From positions 36,574,786 to 36,638,785 of the forward strand of contig NC_063176.1 of the NCBI RefSeq assembly GCF_023159225.1: a stretch of DNA of 64,000 bases, in the 5' to 3' direction. The position numbers were made by a program, and so were the translations under genes. This stretch comes from Perognathus longimembris pacificus. Its lineage: Eukaryota; Chordata; Mammalia; Rodentia; Heteromyidae. Positions 1 through 11,790 of this stretch are shown here, piece by piece (the first letter of the stretch is position 1; every line of letters starts with the position of its first letter). The notes below the pieces were generated by a model, which had not been told where the DNA came from, searched no databases, and worked only from the letters and a program-made list of their open reading frames with translations.

Positions 1-1133
1 TAGGTATTTATTCGGCCCATCATGGGCCAGGGAACTGGCATCTTGTCTAGGATTCTATGCCTGGGCTGCCAGTGAAGCGCTTGAGATTCAGAACCAAGTG
101 GCTTGAGTCTGTCTGCATTTACCAGTGGGCTCACCTGGCATTCAACTCGAAGCAAGAGTTTTCCCTCCACACTGCTGGTCATCAGTGCAGCTGCTCTGAG
201 GTTTTCTGGAGGACTTGACATGGGGGTGTCTGCCCTGTCCATGTGATATCCCTCAGGTGTGGTGAGTGGGGTGACGGGAGCCCATGTGCACTTAGGGCAA
301 GGACTCTTTTGAACACGTTACTTGATTTCCTATGTGGAAAGAGGCCTATTGGCCTCCTGGCAACAGAAGAGTCACAAGCCATTTGATAGCGGTGGAAGAA
401 GCTGCAGGCAGCTTCTCAGCCTCCGCAGTTCCCACTTGTGCTTCTGTGTGTGTTGCTGCATGTGTGAGTGTGATGATGCCCTGCCTGCCTTCTGGTGTTG
501 CAGTTGCAGTATTTCAGGAACCAGGGTTGTTCTAATCCCCTTCATGGTCAGGAAGGCTTCAACAGTGACTACATCAAAGGCCTGCTAGAGTCTATTCTAT
601 ATTTTGAAACAAATGTATTCCTTATAATCCTGATGGCTCTGAAGTAGACTTGGTTCTGGACAGAGGGTGGAGCTTGTCTGCGTGTTCAGTGGAATTTAGA
701 GGAAGATCTGCCATGTGCCAGGTGTGACGCTGTGGACTTTTAAATGGAATTACTGGCTTTTCCTCAATTTTGGTTCTACTAACTTTTTCACTAGAACTAC
801 ATGGTATCTCCAACTCACTGACTTCAGATTTTCAAACTAATCAGCCTTTATCATTGTAAGAGCTAAATATGTACTGCAAATCTCTATAAATATATATTAC
901 ATTACATTTATTTATGTCATATTGAATAAGCACATTTTTGTCATTTTGCCCTAAACAAAATAACTATTCACTTTGCATTTAGAATGTATTAGGTATTACA
1001 AATTATCAAGAGATGACTTTAAGTGTATAGGAGGATTATGCAGGTTACATTCAAATATGATGGCATTTTATATGAGATTTGAGATGCATACAATTTTGTA
1101 TCTGAAGTGGCTTATGGATACCAACAGAAGATG

Positions 1134-1135
<2 letters not shown>
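1..1135. other. Non-repetitive stretch, no confirmed gene
   Basis: No repeat family was recognised here. A plus-strand frame from about 504 to 645 follows a pyrimidine-rich stretch ending in TTGCAG and stays open to a TAG at 643-645. It resembles a short terminal exon, but there is no recognisable protein family and no clear polyadenylation signal close by. Otherwise nothing was seen. Confidence 0.3.

Positions 1136-1189
<54 letters not shown>
1136..1189. repeat. (TG)n microsatellite
   Basis: About 27 uninterrupted TG units. Long and pure, so probably length-polymorphic. The cysteine/valine-rich reading frame across it is an artefact of the repeat. Confidence 0.97.
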
Positions 1190-1192
<3 letters not shown>

Positions 1193-1557
1193 ACTGGTTC
1201 AATCTATCCTGGAAAAAATGACTAATACAGGTTTGTATCCTACAGCCCTTGTGTAAATCTATTGCAATTGGTGGTAAATATATGGGTACAGAATTTGGTA
1301 TCACTGCTATTTTTTTAAATTTATCTTCTTTGGACCTGGGTATCAAGCAGGTGAAATTGCACTTGCTATTCAAGCACTTTGCAAGTGAGCACATCCCAGA
1401 CTCCTTTTTACATTTTTAATGTAGTGTTTAATTAAAATAAGGCTATGTCTAATCTCTATACTTCTGTCATTTTTTTTCAACCTGAATTCAAGAATCCTCA
1501 AAGACCAATTAAGCTTTGATGCACAATTGTTTATATTTTTCTTTTTTACTTTTCTTT

Positions 1558-1787
1558 TGTCAATCTTAGGGCTTGAACTCAGATTCTGAGTATTGCCCCT
1601 GAGCTTGTTTGTGCTCTAGGCTAGCACTGTACTACTTGAGCAACAATGCCACTTCCAGATTTTGAGAGTAGTTTATTGGAGACGAGAGTCTTATGGACTT
1701 TTCTGCCTAGGTAGGCTTCAAACTGCAAAGCTCAGATCTCAGCCTCTTAAGTAGGTATGTTTATAGGCATCAGCAATGGGCATTTGG
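1558..1787 (-). mobile_element. B1/Geo composite SINE
   Basis: Antisense copy. The Geo half comes first on the plus strand (inverted B-box-like GGCTTGAACTCAG, then the inverted A-box region CTACTTGAGC). The B1 half follows, with the antisense AGATCTCAGCCTC block. Strongly diverged, and no target-site duplication was found. Confidence 0.75.
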
Positions 1788-2730
1788 CTTCAATTTTTTA
1801 TTTGACTACCAATTTAGAACAAATATTGACTGATATTAATGCAAAATAATGACATTTGGAAAGCTACAATGAATCCATGTGTTCATATGTACCAAATATA
1901 ATCTTGATGCCAAGGCATATTTGTTTATTCTAATTTAATCTGAACTTCATAGATAAGGCCCACCACTTTTAGGAGGCATTCTGTTTTTTCTCATGTATTT
2001 TAAAAAAGTGCTTATTTTCTTACTTTCCTAGGCTGAACCTTATAAATGATAACATACCAACTACATATATTTCCTAATTAATGAGGCAGTGAATTCATTT
2101 TTTTAAATGAATGGCATGAGCCCCTAAATACTAAATTACATGAAAATTTAATTACAGTAGTAATTTTCAATAAATTATGGAGTCTAATTAAGCTTTTTAT
2201 GTACAAGTACACTTCACCAATAACCAGTGCTATATATAGCCTTGTTGGTATCTTTTAATATAGGTGTCTGCTGTTGAACCACATTCTTGTAAGTGGACCA
2301 AGAATGGTTGATCTGGGAACCTAGGAAATGTTGCTCAGGTCACATTAGTATTTATAGAAATGTTTAATTAAAAAAACTTTTTTGGCTTTATTAAAAAACA
2401 GAAGTAATATTTAGGCTTTACTTATAAACATCAAAACTCCAAATCTCATCACACATCTTTATTCACTTGAGGTGGACTAATGAGGCTTCCCTACTATTAT
2501 TATGTCATTTTAAAACATTGTATTTTCATTTAGCTTGTCAAATTTTGGAGGTTAGTAGGCAATTTCCCCAAAATACGTCACTTTTGCACAAGTGTACTTT
2601 GAGTTGAATTGAATTGAAATAAAATCGCGTTTCATTGAAGCTGTGTTGGCTGGGACTATAAATTCGTTGGCAGATATAGTGCCTGTTAATCCCAAAGCCT
2701 TGGATTCTTCAACACTGAAGACAGGGAGCA
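1788..2730. other. AT-rich unique sequence
   Basis: AT-rich DNA without a reading frame of note, tandem repeat or recognised transposon. The last 100 bases become purine-rich and lead into the repeat cluster at 2.7-2.95 kb. Confidence 0.5.
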
Positions 2731-2812
2731 ACCGGAGGAGAAGGAGAAGGGAAGGAGAAGGAAAGTGGTGACGACATAGAGAGAGGAGGAGAAGTAGGAA
2801 AAGAGAAGACTG
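2731..2812. repeat. Purine-rich (GGA/GAA) low-complexity tract
   Basis: Imperfect GGAGAA runs on the plus strand next to an ID-type monomer. This may be a degenerated SINE tail. Confidence 0.7.
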
Positions 2813-2818
2813 GAAGCC

Positions 2819-2893
2819 AGGGCTAGGAACGTAGCTCAGTGATAGAGTGCTTGCCTAGGGTTCCTAAAGTCCAGGGTTCCATTCCTCATGTAG
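2819..2893 (+). mobile_element. Monomeric ID-type SINE
   Basis: A tRNA-like monomer with the A-box region GTAGCTCAGTGATAGAG and B-box-like GGTTCCATTCC, without a Geo right half. It is followed by a short tandem stretch of GGATAGGACAGGGTAGAGCA-like units (about 2895-2950). Confidence 0.6.
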
Positions 2894-2950
2894 GGCTAGA
2901 GATAGGACAGGGTAGAGCAGGATAAGGCAGAGGTAGGACAGAGTAGGATA

Positions 2951-3174
2951 AGAGTCCTGTGGCTTTAACTCAGGGCCTGAGCACTGTCTCTGAGGATATT
3001 TTGCTCAGTGCTGTGATGCTATTGCTTGAGCCACAGTTCTACTTGGGCGTTTGGTAATTCATTGTAGATGAAAGACTCAGGTTTTTTCCTGCCCAGGCTC
3101 TTTTTGAACCATGATCCTCAGATCTCAACGTCCTGAATAGCTAAACTTAGACATGAGCCACCATCACCCAGCAA
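2951..3174 (-). mobile_element. B1/Geo composite SINE
   Basis: Antisense dimer: Geo right half (CTCAGGGCCTGAGCACTGTC) followed by antisense B1 half (GAACCATGATCCTCAGATCTC). Diverged, and no clear flanking duplication. Confidence 0.8.
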
Positions 3175-3579
3175 ATGTTTTTTTTCCCCCCATACAATTT
3201 ATGCCCTTGACCAACTTCAAACATGAAACAAATGAAACTGTTGACAGAGAGGCAACTATATGTTGCATTGTAATCTGCCTACACAGTACTAGCTAGCTAG
3301 CCTATTGAGATGAGTGCTTAGCATTCCTATATCTAGCTAAGAAATGAAGGAAGAAAAAGCAGAGAATCTTATGATCTTTGTGGCCAAGTACTGAACATAT
3401 GGACAGGTACATATCAGTGTCTCCGCTAAAGGTCGTGGAATATGACCACAGCTGCATGTTGCCATTCTGGAACAGTGCTGGCAGAAATTCTCACTCTGCT
3501 TTATCTTCCTAATTCTTCTTTCTATCACCCATTCTCTCACATGCCAAAATCTTTTTTCTTTCTATTTATTTATTTATTT

Positions 3580-3805
3580 GTTTTTGGTACTAGTCTTAAG
3601 GATGTGGACCAAGGGCCTGGGCACTGTCCCTGAGTTTTTCACTGAAGTCTAGCGCTCTACCACTTTAAGCCACATCACCACTTCAAGCTTTAATTCGATA
3701 TGGGTTTTACAGACTTTCCTGGCCAGGATGGCTTTGAACTGTCATCCTCAGACCTCAGCCTCCTGAATAGCTAGGATTACAGACTTGAGCCACTGGTCCC
3801 TGGCT
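3580..3805 (-). mobile_element. B1/Geo composite SINE
   Basis: Antisense copy with both halves recognisable, ending in TGAGCCACTGGTCCCTGGC, the inverted 5' end of the B1-like monomer. A T-rich TATTTATTTATT tract lies on its tail side. Confidence 0.85.
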
Positions 3806-3954
3806 ACATGATTCCCTTCAATGCTCCCTCATACCCTCATGGACAATTCTTAAGTGTCCATGTCTAATTAGATACACATAGTGAATTCCTCCATTGTTTG
3901 AAAATTTTATTATCCTTACATGGTGGTACAAAGGGATTTTAATTAAAGTCAGAA

Positions 3955-4161
3955 TTTTTTTTTTTTTTGGCCATTCCTGGGGCTTGGACTCAGGGCCTGA
4001 GCACTGTCCCTGGCTTCTTTTTGCTCAAGGCTAGCACTCTGCCACTTGAGTCACATCGCCACTTCTGGCCATTTTCTATATATGTGGTGCTGGGGAGTTG
4101 AACCCAGGGCCTCATGTATACGGGGCAAGCACTCTTGACACTACGCCATATCCCCAGCCCC
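3955..4161 (-). mobile_element. IDL-Geo dimeric SINE
   Basis: Full-length copy on the minus strand. A poly(T) start (the poly(A) tail), Geo monomer and ID-like monomer are all present. The flanks carry TAAAGTCAG at 3944-3952 and 4162-4170, extended by TTTT with a one-base indel, which is a target-site duplication. Confidence 0.95.
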
Positions 4162-4407
4162 TAAAGTCAGATTTTGAGTACAATGCATCTTGCTTCAACT
4201 ATTCACCATTCTTCCCCATTTTTCTGAACCCCACCCATCCCCATTTCATTTTCCCCTACACCATTGACTATTATGACTCAATTCTCCCACCCTTACTTTC
4301 CCCATTGGTCTCCTCCCTTCACTTGATTTCCCCTGCTCACTCACAACGACACTTTTCAGATTCCTCATATTCATTCTATTCAACTCTATGTTAGAATAAT
4401 TCTTGAT

Positions 4408-4626
4408 GGGCTGGGGATATGGCCTAGTGGCAAGAGCGCTTGCCTTCTATACTTGAAGCCCTGGGTTCAGTTCCCCAGCACCACATATACAGAAAATGGC
4501 CAGAAGTGGCTGTGACTCAAGTGGCAGAGTGCTAGCCTTGAGCAAAAAGAAGACAGGGACCGTGCTTAGGCCCTGAGTCCAAGGCCCAGGACTGGCAAAA
4601 AAAAAAAAAAAAAAAAAAAAAAGAAT
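4408..4626 (+). mobile_element. IDL-Geo dimeric SINE
   Basis: Full-length, with a poly(A) tail of about 27 bases. It is flanked by the duplication AGAATAATTCTTGA (about 4393-4406 and 4627-4640). The B box of the left monomer reads GGTTCAGTTCC. The long pure tail and clean duplication suggest a fairly recent insertion. Confidence 0.96.
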
Positions 4627-4896
4627 AGAATAATTCTTGAAACAATTCTTTCCCAAATTCCATGACAATCACTCCTTATAGACTGGCCTTGAACCTGAAC
4701 TCTGTGCTTCAAGCCACTTAAACTTTAATAAAATCCTGGGGGAGGTGTGATGTGATTGTCAATCTCCTCTCTTTTTGAGTTGACCCACTGTCATCTCTGA
4801 AAGTGCTGTTTCTATTCTAAAAAAAACTGAACTTGCCTAACATTTAGGATGTTGTTTGAATTCTCTTGCCAGATACTTACTTCAAGTGTAAATGTA

Positions 4897-4997
4897 AGGG
4901 CGCTGTGGCTCAAGTGGCAGAGTGCTAGCCTTGACCAAAAAGAAGCCAGGGACAGTGATCAGGCCCTGAGTCTAAGGCCCAGGACTGGCAAAAAAAA
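4897..4997 (+). mobile_element. Solitary Geo monomer (5'-truncated IDL-Geo)
   Basis: Only the right monomer is present, starting just before GCGCTGTGGCTCAAGTGGC and ending in a short A tail. It has its own target-site duplication: AAGTGTAAATGTA at 4884-4896 and AAGTGTAAAGGTA at 4998-5010 (12 of 13 bases). The half element was therefore inserted as such and was not broken later. Confidence 0.88.
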
Positions 4998-5215
4998 AAG
5001 TGTAAAGGTAGCTGTTCAGACATCTGTGGACATTCTGATTCTCCTCTCCCCTTATTTCTCCTCTTTGTCCCTCTTGACTTTCTTTTTAGTTCATCTTCTA
5101 CAGGAAAAAAAATGTAGAACTATGTTGATAAAACGCAAATATTTCTTCCTAATGTAAACAATTAGTATCAGTCCTATATTAAGAACTGTTGTAGGAATCG
5201 AATCACATCAGATAA

Positions 5216-6433
<1,218 letters not shown>

Positions 6434-6545
6434 ACAGCCAGAAGTGGTGCTGTGGCTCAAGTGGCAGAGTGCTAGCCTTGAGCAAAAAGAAGCCAGGGAC
6501 AGTGCTCAGGCCCTGAGTCCAAGACCCAGGTCTGGCGGGGGGGGC
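6434..6545 (+). mobile_element. Solitary Geo monomer abutting the pseudogene tail
   Basis: A Geo right monomer begins directly at the end of the A-rich tail of the tubulin pseudogene (CAGCCAGAAGTGGTGCTGTGG). It ends in a G-rich tract (GGGGGGGCGGGGGGGG) where an A tail would be expected. Either a truncated SINE landed in the poly(A), or both were copied together. Confidence 0.8.
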
Positions 6546-6577
6546 GGGGGGGGAGGAAAGAGCTGTTGAACTGCAAC

Positions 6578-6650
6578 AATAGGTTAGTAGTAGAGATAAT
6601 CTACTTGCCTAGCATTCACTAGGCCTCAGAATCCATGTGCTCCCAAGTGT
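6578..6650 (+). mobile_element. Degenerate ID-like monomer
   Basis: GGTTAGTAGTAGAG followed by CTTGCCTAGCATTCACTAGGC resembles an ID body, but the B box is poor. It runs into the (CA)n tract, which could derive from its tail. Confidence 0.35.
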
Positions 6651-6655
6651 GGGCA

Positions 6656-6658
<3 letters not shown>

Positions 6659-6694
<36 letters not shown>

Positions 6695-6710
6695 AAACAC
6701 ACACACACAC
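6659..6710. repeat. (CA)n microsatellite
   Basis: Two CA runs (6659-6691 and about 6697-6710) separated by AGAGAAA. Confidence 0.95.
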
Positions 6711-7589
6711 TACCAGAGTTTGAAGTCAAGGCCGTATTCTTTCTTGATAACTATCACTTGAGACATAACCCTTATCATCTATGTTTATATCTCTCTATAT
6801 ATAGCGATAGATACATAGACAGAAAGATTTATCTATACATACTGTAGGTAGCTTTATATATACTACATTTCATCTTTGTTAGCATATTATTTATAGATAA
6901 TGGTAGTATTTGGAGAAAGATCCCCTAATAGGTGCTTTAATAGACAGTGTAGGGAAAAACCTATCCCAGATCCTAAGGACTGAATCTGTTTAGTGGCAGG
7001 CAAGATGAAGAGGGGCTCCAAATACAGGCAGCCACATAGCTTAATTGGTACTATGTATCTCAGTGAGTCCAAGTTGACCCCATGTGTAAAATACATGCAG
7101 ATGGAGGAACAGGGAATAGGAATGAATTTGAACATCAACAGTAGACAAATCAATAAGATGACAAACAACACAATTTAAAAGTTAACAAGTGCATTTTATA
7201 CACCTGCACACCACCCAACTTATTTACTTATAATTTTATGAGTTAAATGTAGTTTCCACATGTAAGGGGAAAATGTGTGTCCTTGTCTCTCAGTTCCTGT
7301 CTTAACATAAGATTTTCAGGTCAATAGCATGCTTTCTCATGGATGAATGAAATTCCAAGGAAATCTACTATCACATTTTCTTGGTCAAAGAAAGGTTGAA
7401 TAAGGGATATTGCATTATATTGCAAAGATTCTGCATGGCAAATGACATAGTTAGCAAGATAAATATGAGGTGCACAGATTGGAATAAAATCTTTACCAGC
7501 CAGACAACAGAGAAGTGCCTCAAAAATCTACCTAGAGCTCAAAAACTTAGCCCCAAATAACAACTTCTCAAAAAACAATAACACCGTGA
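6711..7589. other. Unassigned AT-rich sequence
   Basis: Short TATA/GATA-rich tracts at about 6790-6870. The rest has no recognised repeat or credible gene. Confidence 0.4.
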
Positions 7590-8110
7590 ATAAGTAGGCT
7601 AAAGAATTAAGAAGAGATTTCTTTCATTTTAGGAATGTTCACACATTTATTATAACTCCAAACTGGAAAGCAGACATCAATAACAGAATTCCTATATAGT
7701 CACACATTGCTAAATGGAAACACTGTAATAGATGGCAATTCAAGAGTATAAATTACAGCTATATGAACAACCTAAACAGACTATGGATTAAAACAATGTT
7801 AAGCAAATGGAGCAAACATAATAGATTATATATTACACTGTTACATATACATACAGTTGAAGAGAAAGAGTGAAACTAAGCAATACACTGTTTGTGGTTG
7901 AACAACAAGAAAATGGTTATCATGAAAGCTAGAATAATGGCTACTTCCAGGGCAGAAGGAAAGGCCAAGGGCATTAGAGGGTTTCTAGGAAGCTAGCACT
8001 ATTTTATTTTTTGACCTTATTAGTTTCTTTTTGAATAATACTGTAGTCACTTTGTGCATTTAAAATACTTGACAATGAAATATTGAAAGTAATTTGACAT
8101 ACTGTAGATA
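7590..8110 (+). mobile_element. Ancient L1 (L1M-like) 3' fragment
   Basis: The stretch has the order of sequence typical of old mammalian L1 3' ends: CCAAACTGGAAAGCAGACATC, then TTAAGCAAATGGAGCAAAC, then a GGCTACTTCCAGGGCAGAAG block. It is heavily diverged and non-coding. The family call is from memory and the borders are approximate. Confidence 0.6.
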
Positions 8111-10017
8111 ACATAGAAAGGAAAGAAAGTTTGCCAAATTATGTAATCTTCGACACTAGAAACCACTGGTCTGGGAAAATCACTGATTAGTTTCTCATAA
8201 CTGCTCACTTTCAAGTCTAGGTATGCTGAACCCTATACAAACACTCTTTTGTTTTATATATATTTATATTTATATATGTAATATAGTATGCAGTTTTCTA
8301 TAATAAATTGACAAAGTAGGTAAAGAACTGTTGGCTGAGAGTTCAGTATCCTTTGAATTAACTAGTTGATTTGTCCTTTATATTTATAAGCAATGTAAGA
8401 TTAAGAACTAACAAGATGTAGAACCAGTTAGAAGTCTGTGTACTTCCTTCTCCCCAGTGGCTAGTTCCAGCGGTTTCCCTGAGTTAGCAGGCTGGGTGGG
8501 AGGTAGGTGGATCTTGCCAGGTAAACTTAGTGCAGCTGGCAGTTCACAAGTAGATGGCTCAGGGCTCTCATGAGTGTCATTCTGTCCCTCAGTGTTAAGG
8601 TTCTAAGGTGGAACTACTGAAGGTTGTAATTTCCAGACATAGTTCTGAGAATTCTAGTCCTTTAAAAATTTCTATTCCTAGAAATCTACACTTGCAGGCC
8701 TTTGAAAAACTCTGTGGGGCAAACTTTTTGGAGCTGTTCACTGGGTGACGCAGCTCTGCTGGGTGCATTCTTTTCATTCCAGGCTCACAAAGTTAAACTG
8801 TGTGATGCTCAGCTTCACAAAAGCCTAAATTTGTGTCTTACTCCTTTAATTTCTCCTCAGTCAAAACAGGAACAAAATTGAAGACTGTCAAAAGAAAAAA
8901 GAAAACAAAAACAAAAAACAAGACTCTGCTGCCATAGACTGTTGATCTGATTCCCTGTGAGTATAACTGGGGATGATGGTCACATAGAGACAGGCAAGTC
9001 TAGGGCAATTAAGGCAGAATGCTCAGCCTGGTTCTTGGAACTTTAGGTGGAAGGCAGTAGGGTCAGGGGCAACCTTTGCAGCCTCCGTCTCCTCTTTTGT
9101 TAAATTACTCATTAGAAGCTTCCCTGGCCTAATGCCTGCACATACGTGGTGGTGGGAGTGCAGAAACCCCGAGCTTCCCAACTTGCTCTCTTATACACCT
9201 GTTCCTATTCCCCTCCCTCAAGTGGAGAGGCTCACTGTCCATACAGCAGCTTCCAAGCCCGCCTCAGAGCCGGGAATCTGTTGTGTTTCCCTTCCTTGCT
9301 GCTGCTTTAGTCTCATGCTCACCCTACTCAGCAGGGCAGGGTCAACACCTAATTGTGAGGGCTGTAGTCCTTTCAAAATATCGATCCTAGAGGACTCCAT
9401 AACATTCCATAAGATTTTTTTTAAACTGGAGTTTATTTTCCAGGACAGCAACATCGCTAGTAAACTTGCAAACTGTAAAAATACTTCACAAGTAGTTAAG
9501 TCAGGCCTGGTGACTCTGCACTCAAGCCGCACCCATTTCCCTTCCCGGCTAGGGGGTTGGGGGGCCTCAGCTCTCCTCTTTGCCATGCACTTGAACCTCC
9601 ATCATTTCCAAGCTCCACTAGTGCCATTTGAGAGAGGCACTCACTCACTCATGCCTGCTTGGTCGACCCCACGGTTCCCCTGCTAGGTCCCCCTGCACCA
9701 GCCCGGGCAGTGAGGCAACTTCTCCCTGGGTCTGGCATTTCTAGGTCCTGGTGACGGCCGGATGCCTCCCCTCGTTGTGGTGTGCCCGTCCTCTCCCTGG
9801 CATGGCGCCCACCTGCCCCAGAGGATTAGGCCCCTGAGCAGGCTCTCCCTGCCTTCCTGGGGTCAGGGGCTGGGTCTGGCCGCAGCTCCACTGGGCTCCT
9901 CCCTGTCCTCTCTTCAGTCTTACTTGGCTCTGGAGGAGTTGGCAGAGGCAGCTGAGGTAGCAGTGACCCTGTGGTGGGGCTGCTTCCCCTGGCCCCAGAA
10001 GCGATTTCTCTGGAGAG
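8111..10017. other. Unassigned unique sequence
   Basis: No recognised transposon. From about 9120 to 10000 it is relatively GC-rich with long open frames on both strands (for example 9132-9686 plus). None shows a protein motif or conserved codon pattern, so they are read as chance frames. An A-rich tract lies at about 8895-8925. Confidence 0.4.
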
Positions 10018-10280
10018 AAAATAAGAGTATCCAGTAGACACATGAAGAAATGTTTGACATCTCTGGCTATAAAACAAATGCCAATCAAAACTACATTGAG
10101 ATTCCACCTTACCCCAGTTAGAGCGGCCATTATGAAAAATCCAAATAATAACAGATGCTGGCAGGGCTGTGGCCAAAAGGGAAAGCTCCTACACTTTTGG
10201 TGGGATTGCAAAGTGCTTCAACCACTCTGGAAAGCACTGTGGAGGTTCCTCAAAAAGCTAAACAGAAAGCTCCCCTGTGG

Positions 10281-10487
10281 GGGCTGGCGATATGGCCTAG
10301 TGGCAAGAGTGCTTGCCTCGGATACATGAGGCCCTGGGTTCGATTCCCCAGCTCCACATATACAGAAAATGGCCAGAAGTGGCGCTGTGGCTCAAGTGGC
10401 AGAGTGCTAGCCTTGAGCAAAAAGAAGCCAGGGACAGTGCTCAGGCCCTGAGTCCAAGCCCCAGGACTGGCCAAAAAAAAAAAAAAA
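10281..10487 (+). mobile_element. IDL-Geo SINE nested in L1 ORF2 remnant
   Basis: Full-length dimer with a 14-16-base A tail, flanked by the perfect duplication GCTCCCCTGTGG (10269-10280 and 10488-10499). Removing it and one duplicate restores continuous L1 sequence, which dates the SINE after the L1. Confidence 0.97.
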
Positions 10488-11001
10488 GCTCCCCTGTGGC
10501 CCAGCAACCCCACTCCTGGGCATTTACCCAAATGATCACAAACAGCTATGTTCACTGCAGCATTATTTACCATAGCATTACCAAGTTATGGAAACCACCT
10601 AGATTCTCCTCCGTGGGTGATGAATGGATCAAGCAATTGTGGCATGTATATACCATGGACTTCTATTCTTCCATCAGAAAGAATGTCGTTGCCCCATTCA
10701 TAAGGAAATGGAATGTCTTGGAAAAAATCTTAAGTAGGCCAAAACCAAAAAAACACAGTCTCCATGGCTTCCTTCTATTGTAATGATTGGTATATGCCTA
10801 GGATAGTCCTAGCAGAGGATCACTATAGCTCAATAGCTATGTACCTATGACCATATAAAATGATGCTAATTGAAATGAGCATCAAGATTCGAAACAAGGA
10901 GCTTTTTTGTGCTGTGTGAAGTGATGTCCATTTCCTTTCATTTTTTTCTCCATTTTGTTTATCATCTATTGTCACTGTTGTTTATGTATTTGTTGCCCTG
11001 T

Positions 11002-11529
11002 TGAAGAGCCGGACTTTGAAGTCAGGCCCCACTTTACCACGCGAACCCCGCTTTACCCGCAAACCTGAGATAATCAGGCCCTATGAGCAAACCAAACCCA
11101 GGACAAGCTTATTAGGGCTCAGCAGGTCAAGAACTCTAACCGCTGGGAATGCTTAACTCTAACCACCCCAGAATGTCTCAAGCCCTGTGCCTTGAGCCCT
11201 GAGCCAATCAGATTTGTACCCATGTTCTAATCTTGCTTGCTTGAACACCTGATAGCAATAACTTTGTTTTTTGTCTTGGTGGAACACCGGATGGCTGTAA
11301 CTTCGTTTTTTGTCTTGCTTGAACACTGGATGGCTGTAACTTTGTTTTTCGCCTTTATAAGCCCTGTGCAATCGCAGCTCGGGGCTTTCTCCTAACCTCT
11401 GCTGTGTCGGTGGGTAGGACGAGGCCCGAGTTGCAGCTCGCCTGAATAAAGTCTTGCCTTGCTTTTGCATTTCGGAACGTCTGAGTCTCGGTGGCCTTCT
11501 TGGTGGTCGTTTGGCGACTTGGCATAACA
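11002..11529 (+). mobile_element. Solo LTR of a gammaretrovirus-like ERV (class I)
   Basis: A 528-bp element begins TGAAGAGCC and ends GGCATAACA, with 4-bp target duplication CTGT at 10998-11001 and 11530-11533. U3 contains a CCAAT box (11204-11208), three tandem units of 39 bp starting at 11243, 11282 and 11321 (enhancer-like), and TATAAG at 11356-11361. The R region has AATAAA at 11455-11460, followed by TTGCATTTCGGAACG, a context typical of gammaretroviral LTRs. The L1 3' UTR continues on both sides. No internal viral sequence remains, so it arose by LTR-LTR recombination. Confidence 0.93.
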
Positions 11530-11790
11530 CTGTGTGTTGTATATATGTTGATCTGATTTGAGGAAGTAAAGAATGCTGAGACATAGGACAAAGGGTGAAC
11601 CAATGCAACAATGATACTCACAAGACACGTTGTGAAAAATGAACTGTACAATTTGTGGGGAAGGTACTCAGGGGCAAGTGAAAGTGGGAATAAATGAGGG
11701 GCGGCATAACAAGTAATATGCTTATTACCTTCTGTAACTGTTATCCCTCTGTATATCATGTTTTCAATAAAATAAAATGTTAAAAAGAGG

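Larger units (their letters stand above)
10018..11790 (+). mobile_element. Old L1 3' fragment with two nested insertions
   Basis: Decayed 3' end of L1 ORF2 plus 3' UTR on the plus strand. Recognisable ORF2 remnants include the segment before the C-terminal cysteine cluster (near 10070-10230) and the segment after it (10500-10730). The 3' UTR ends in CTCTGTATATCATGTTTTC, then AATAAAATAAAATG. An IDL-Geo copy (10281-10487) and a solo LTR (11002-11529) interrupt it. Without these inserts the L1 remnant is about 1.0 kb. Frameshifts and stops make it non-functional. Confidence 0.88.

Noticed and set aside
2819..2893. Possible tRNA gene
   Set aside because: Has tRNA-like A and B boxes but cannot fold into a cloverleaf by eye and matches ID SINEs; the same holds for all other ID and Geo units.
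4098..4394. 98-codon plus-strand frame
   Set aside because: Starts inside a SINE and runs into low-complexity C/T-rich DNA; no domain.
9132..10211. Long overlapping frames on both strands (184, 122 and 156 codons)
   Set aside because: No homology or codon signature is recognisable; the region is GC-rich and frames overlap on both strands.
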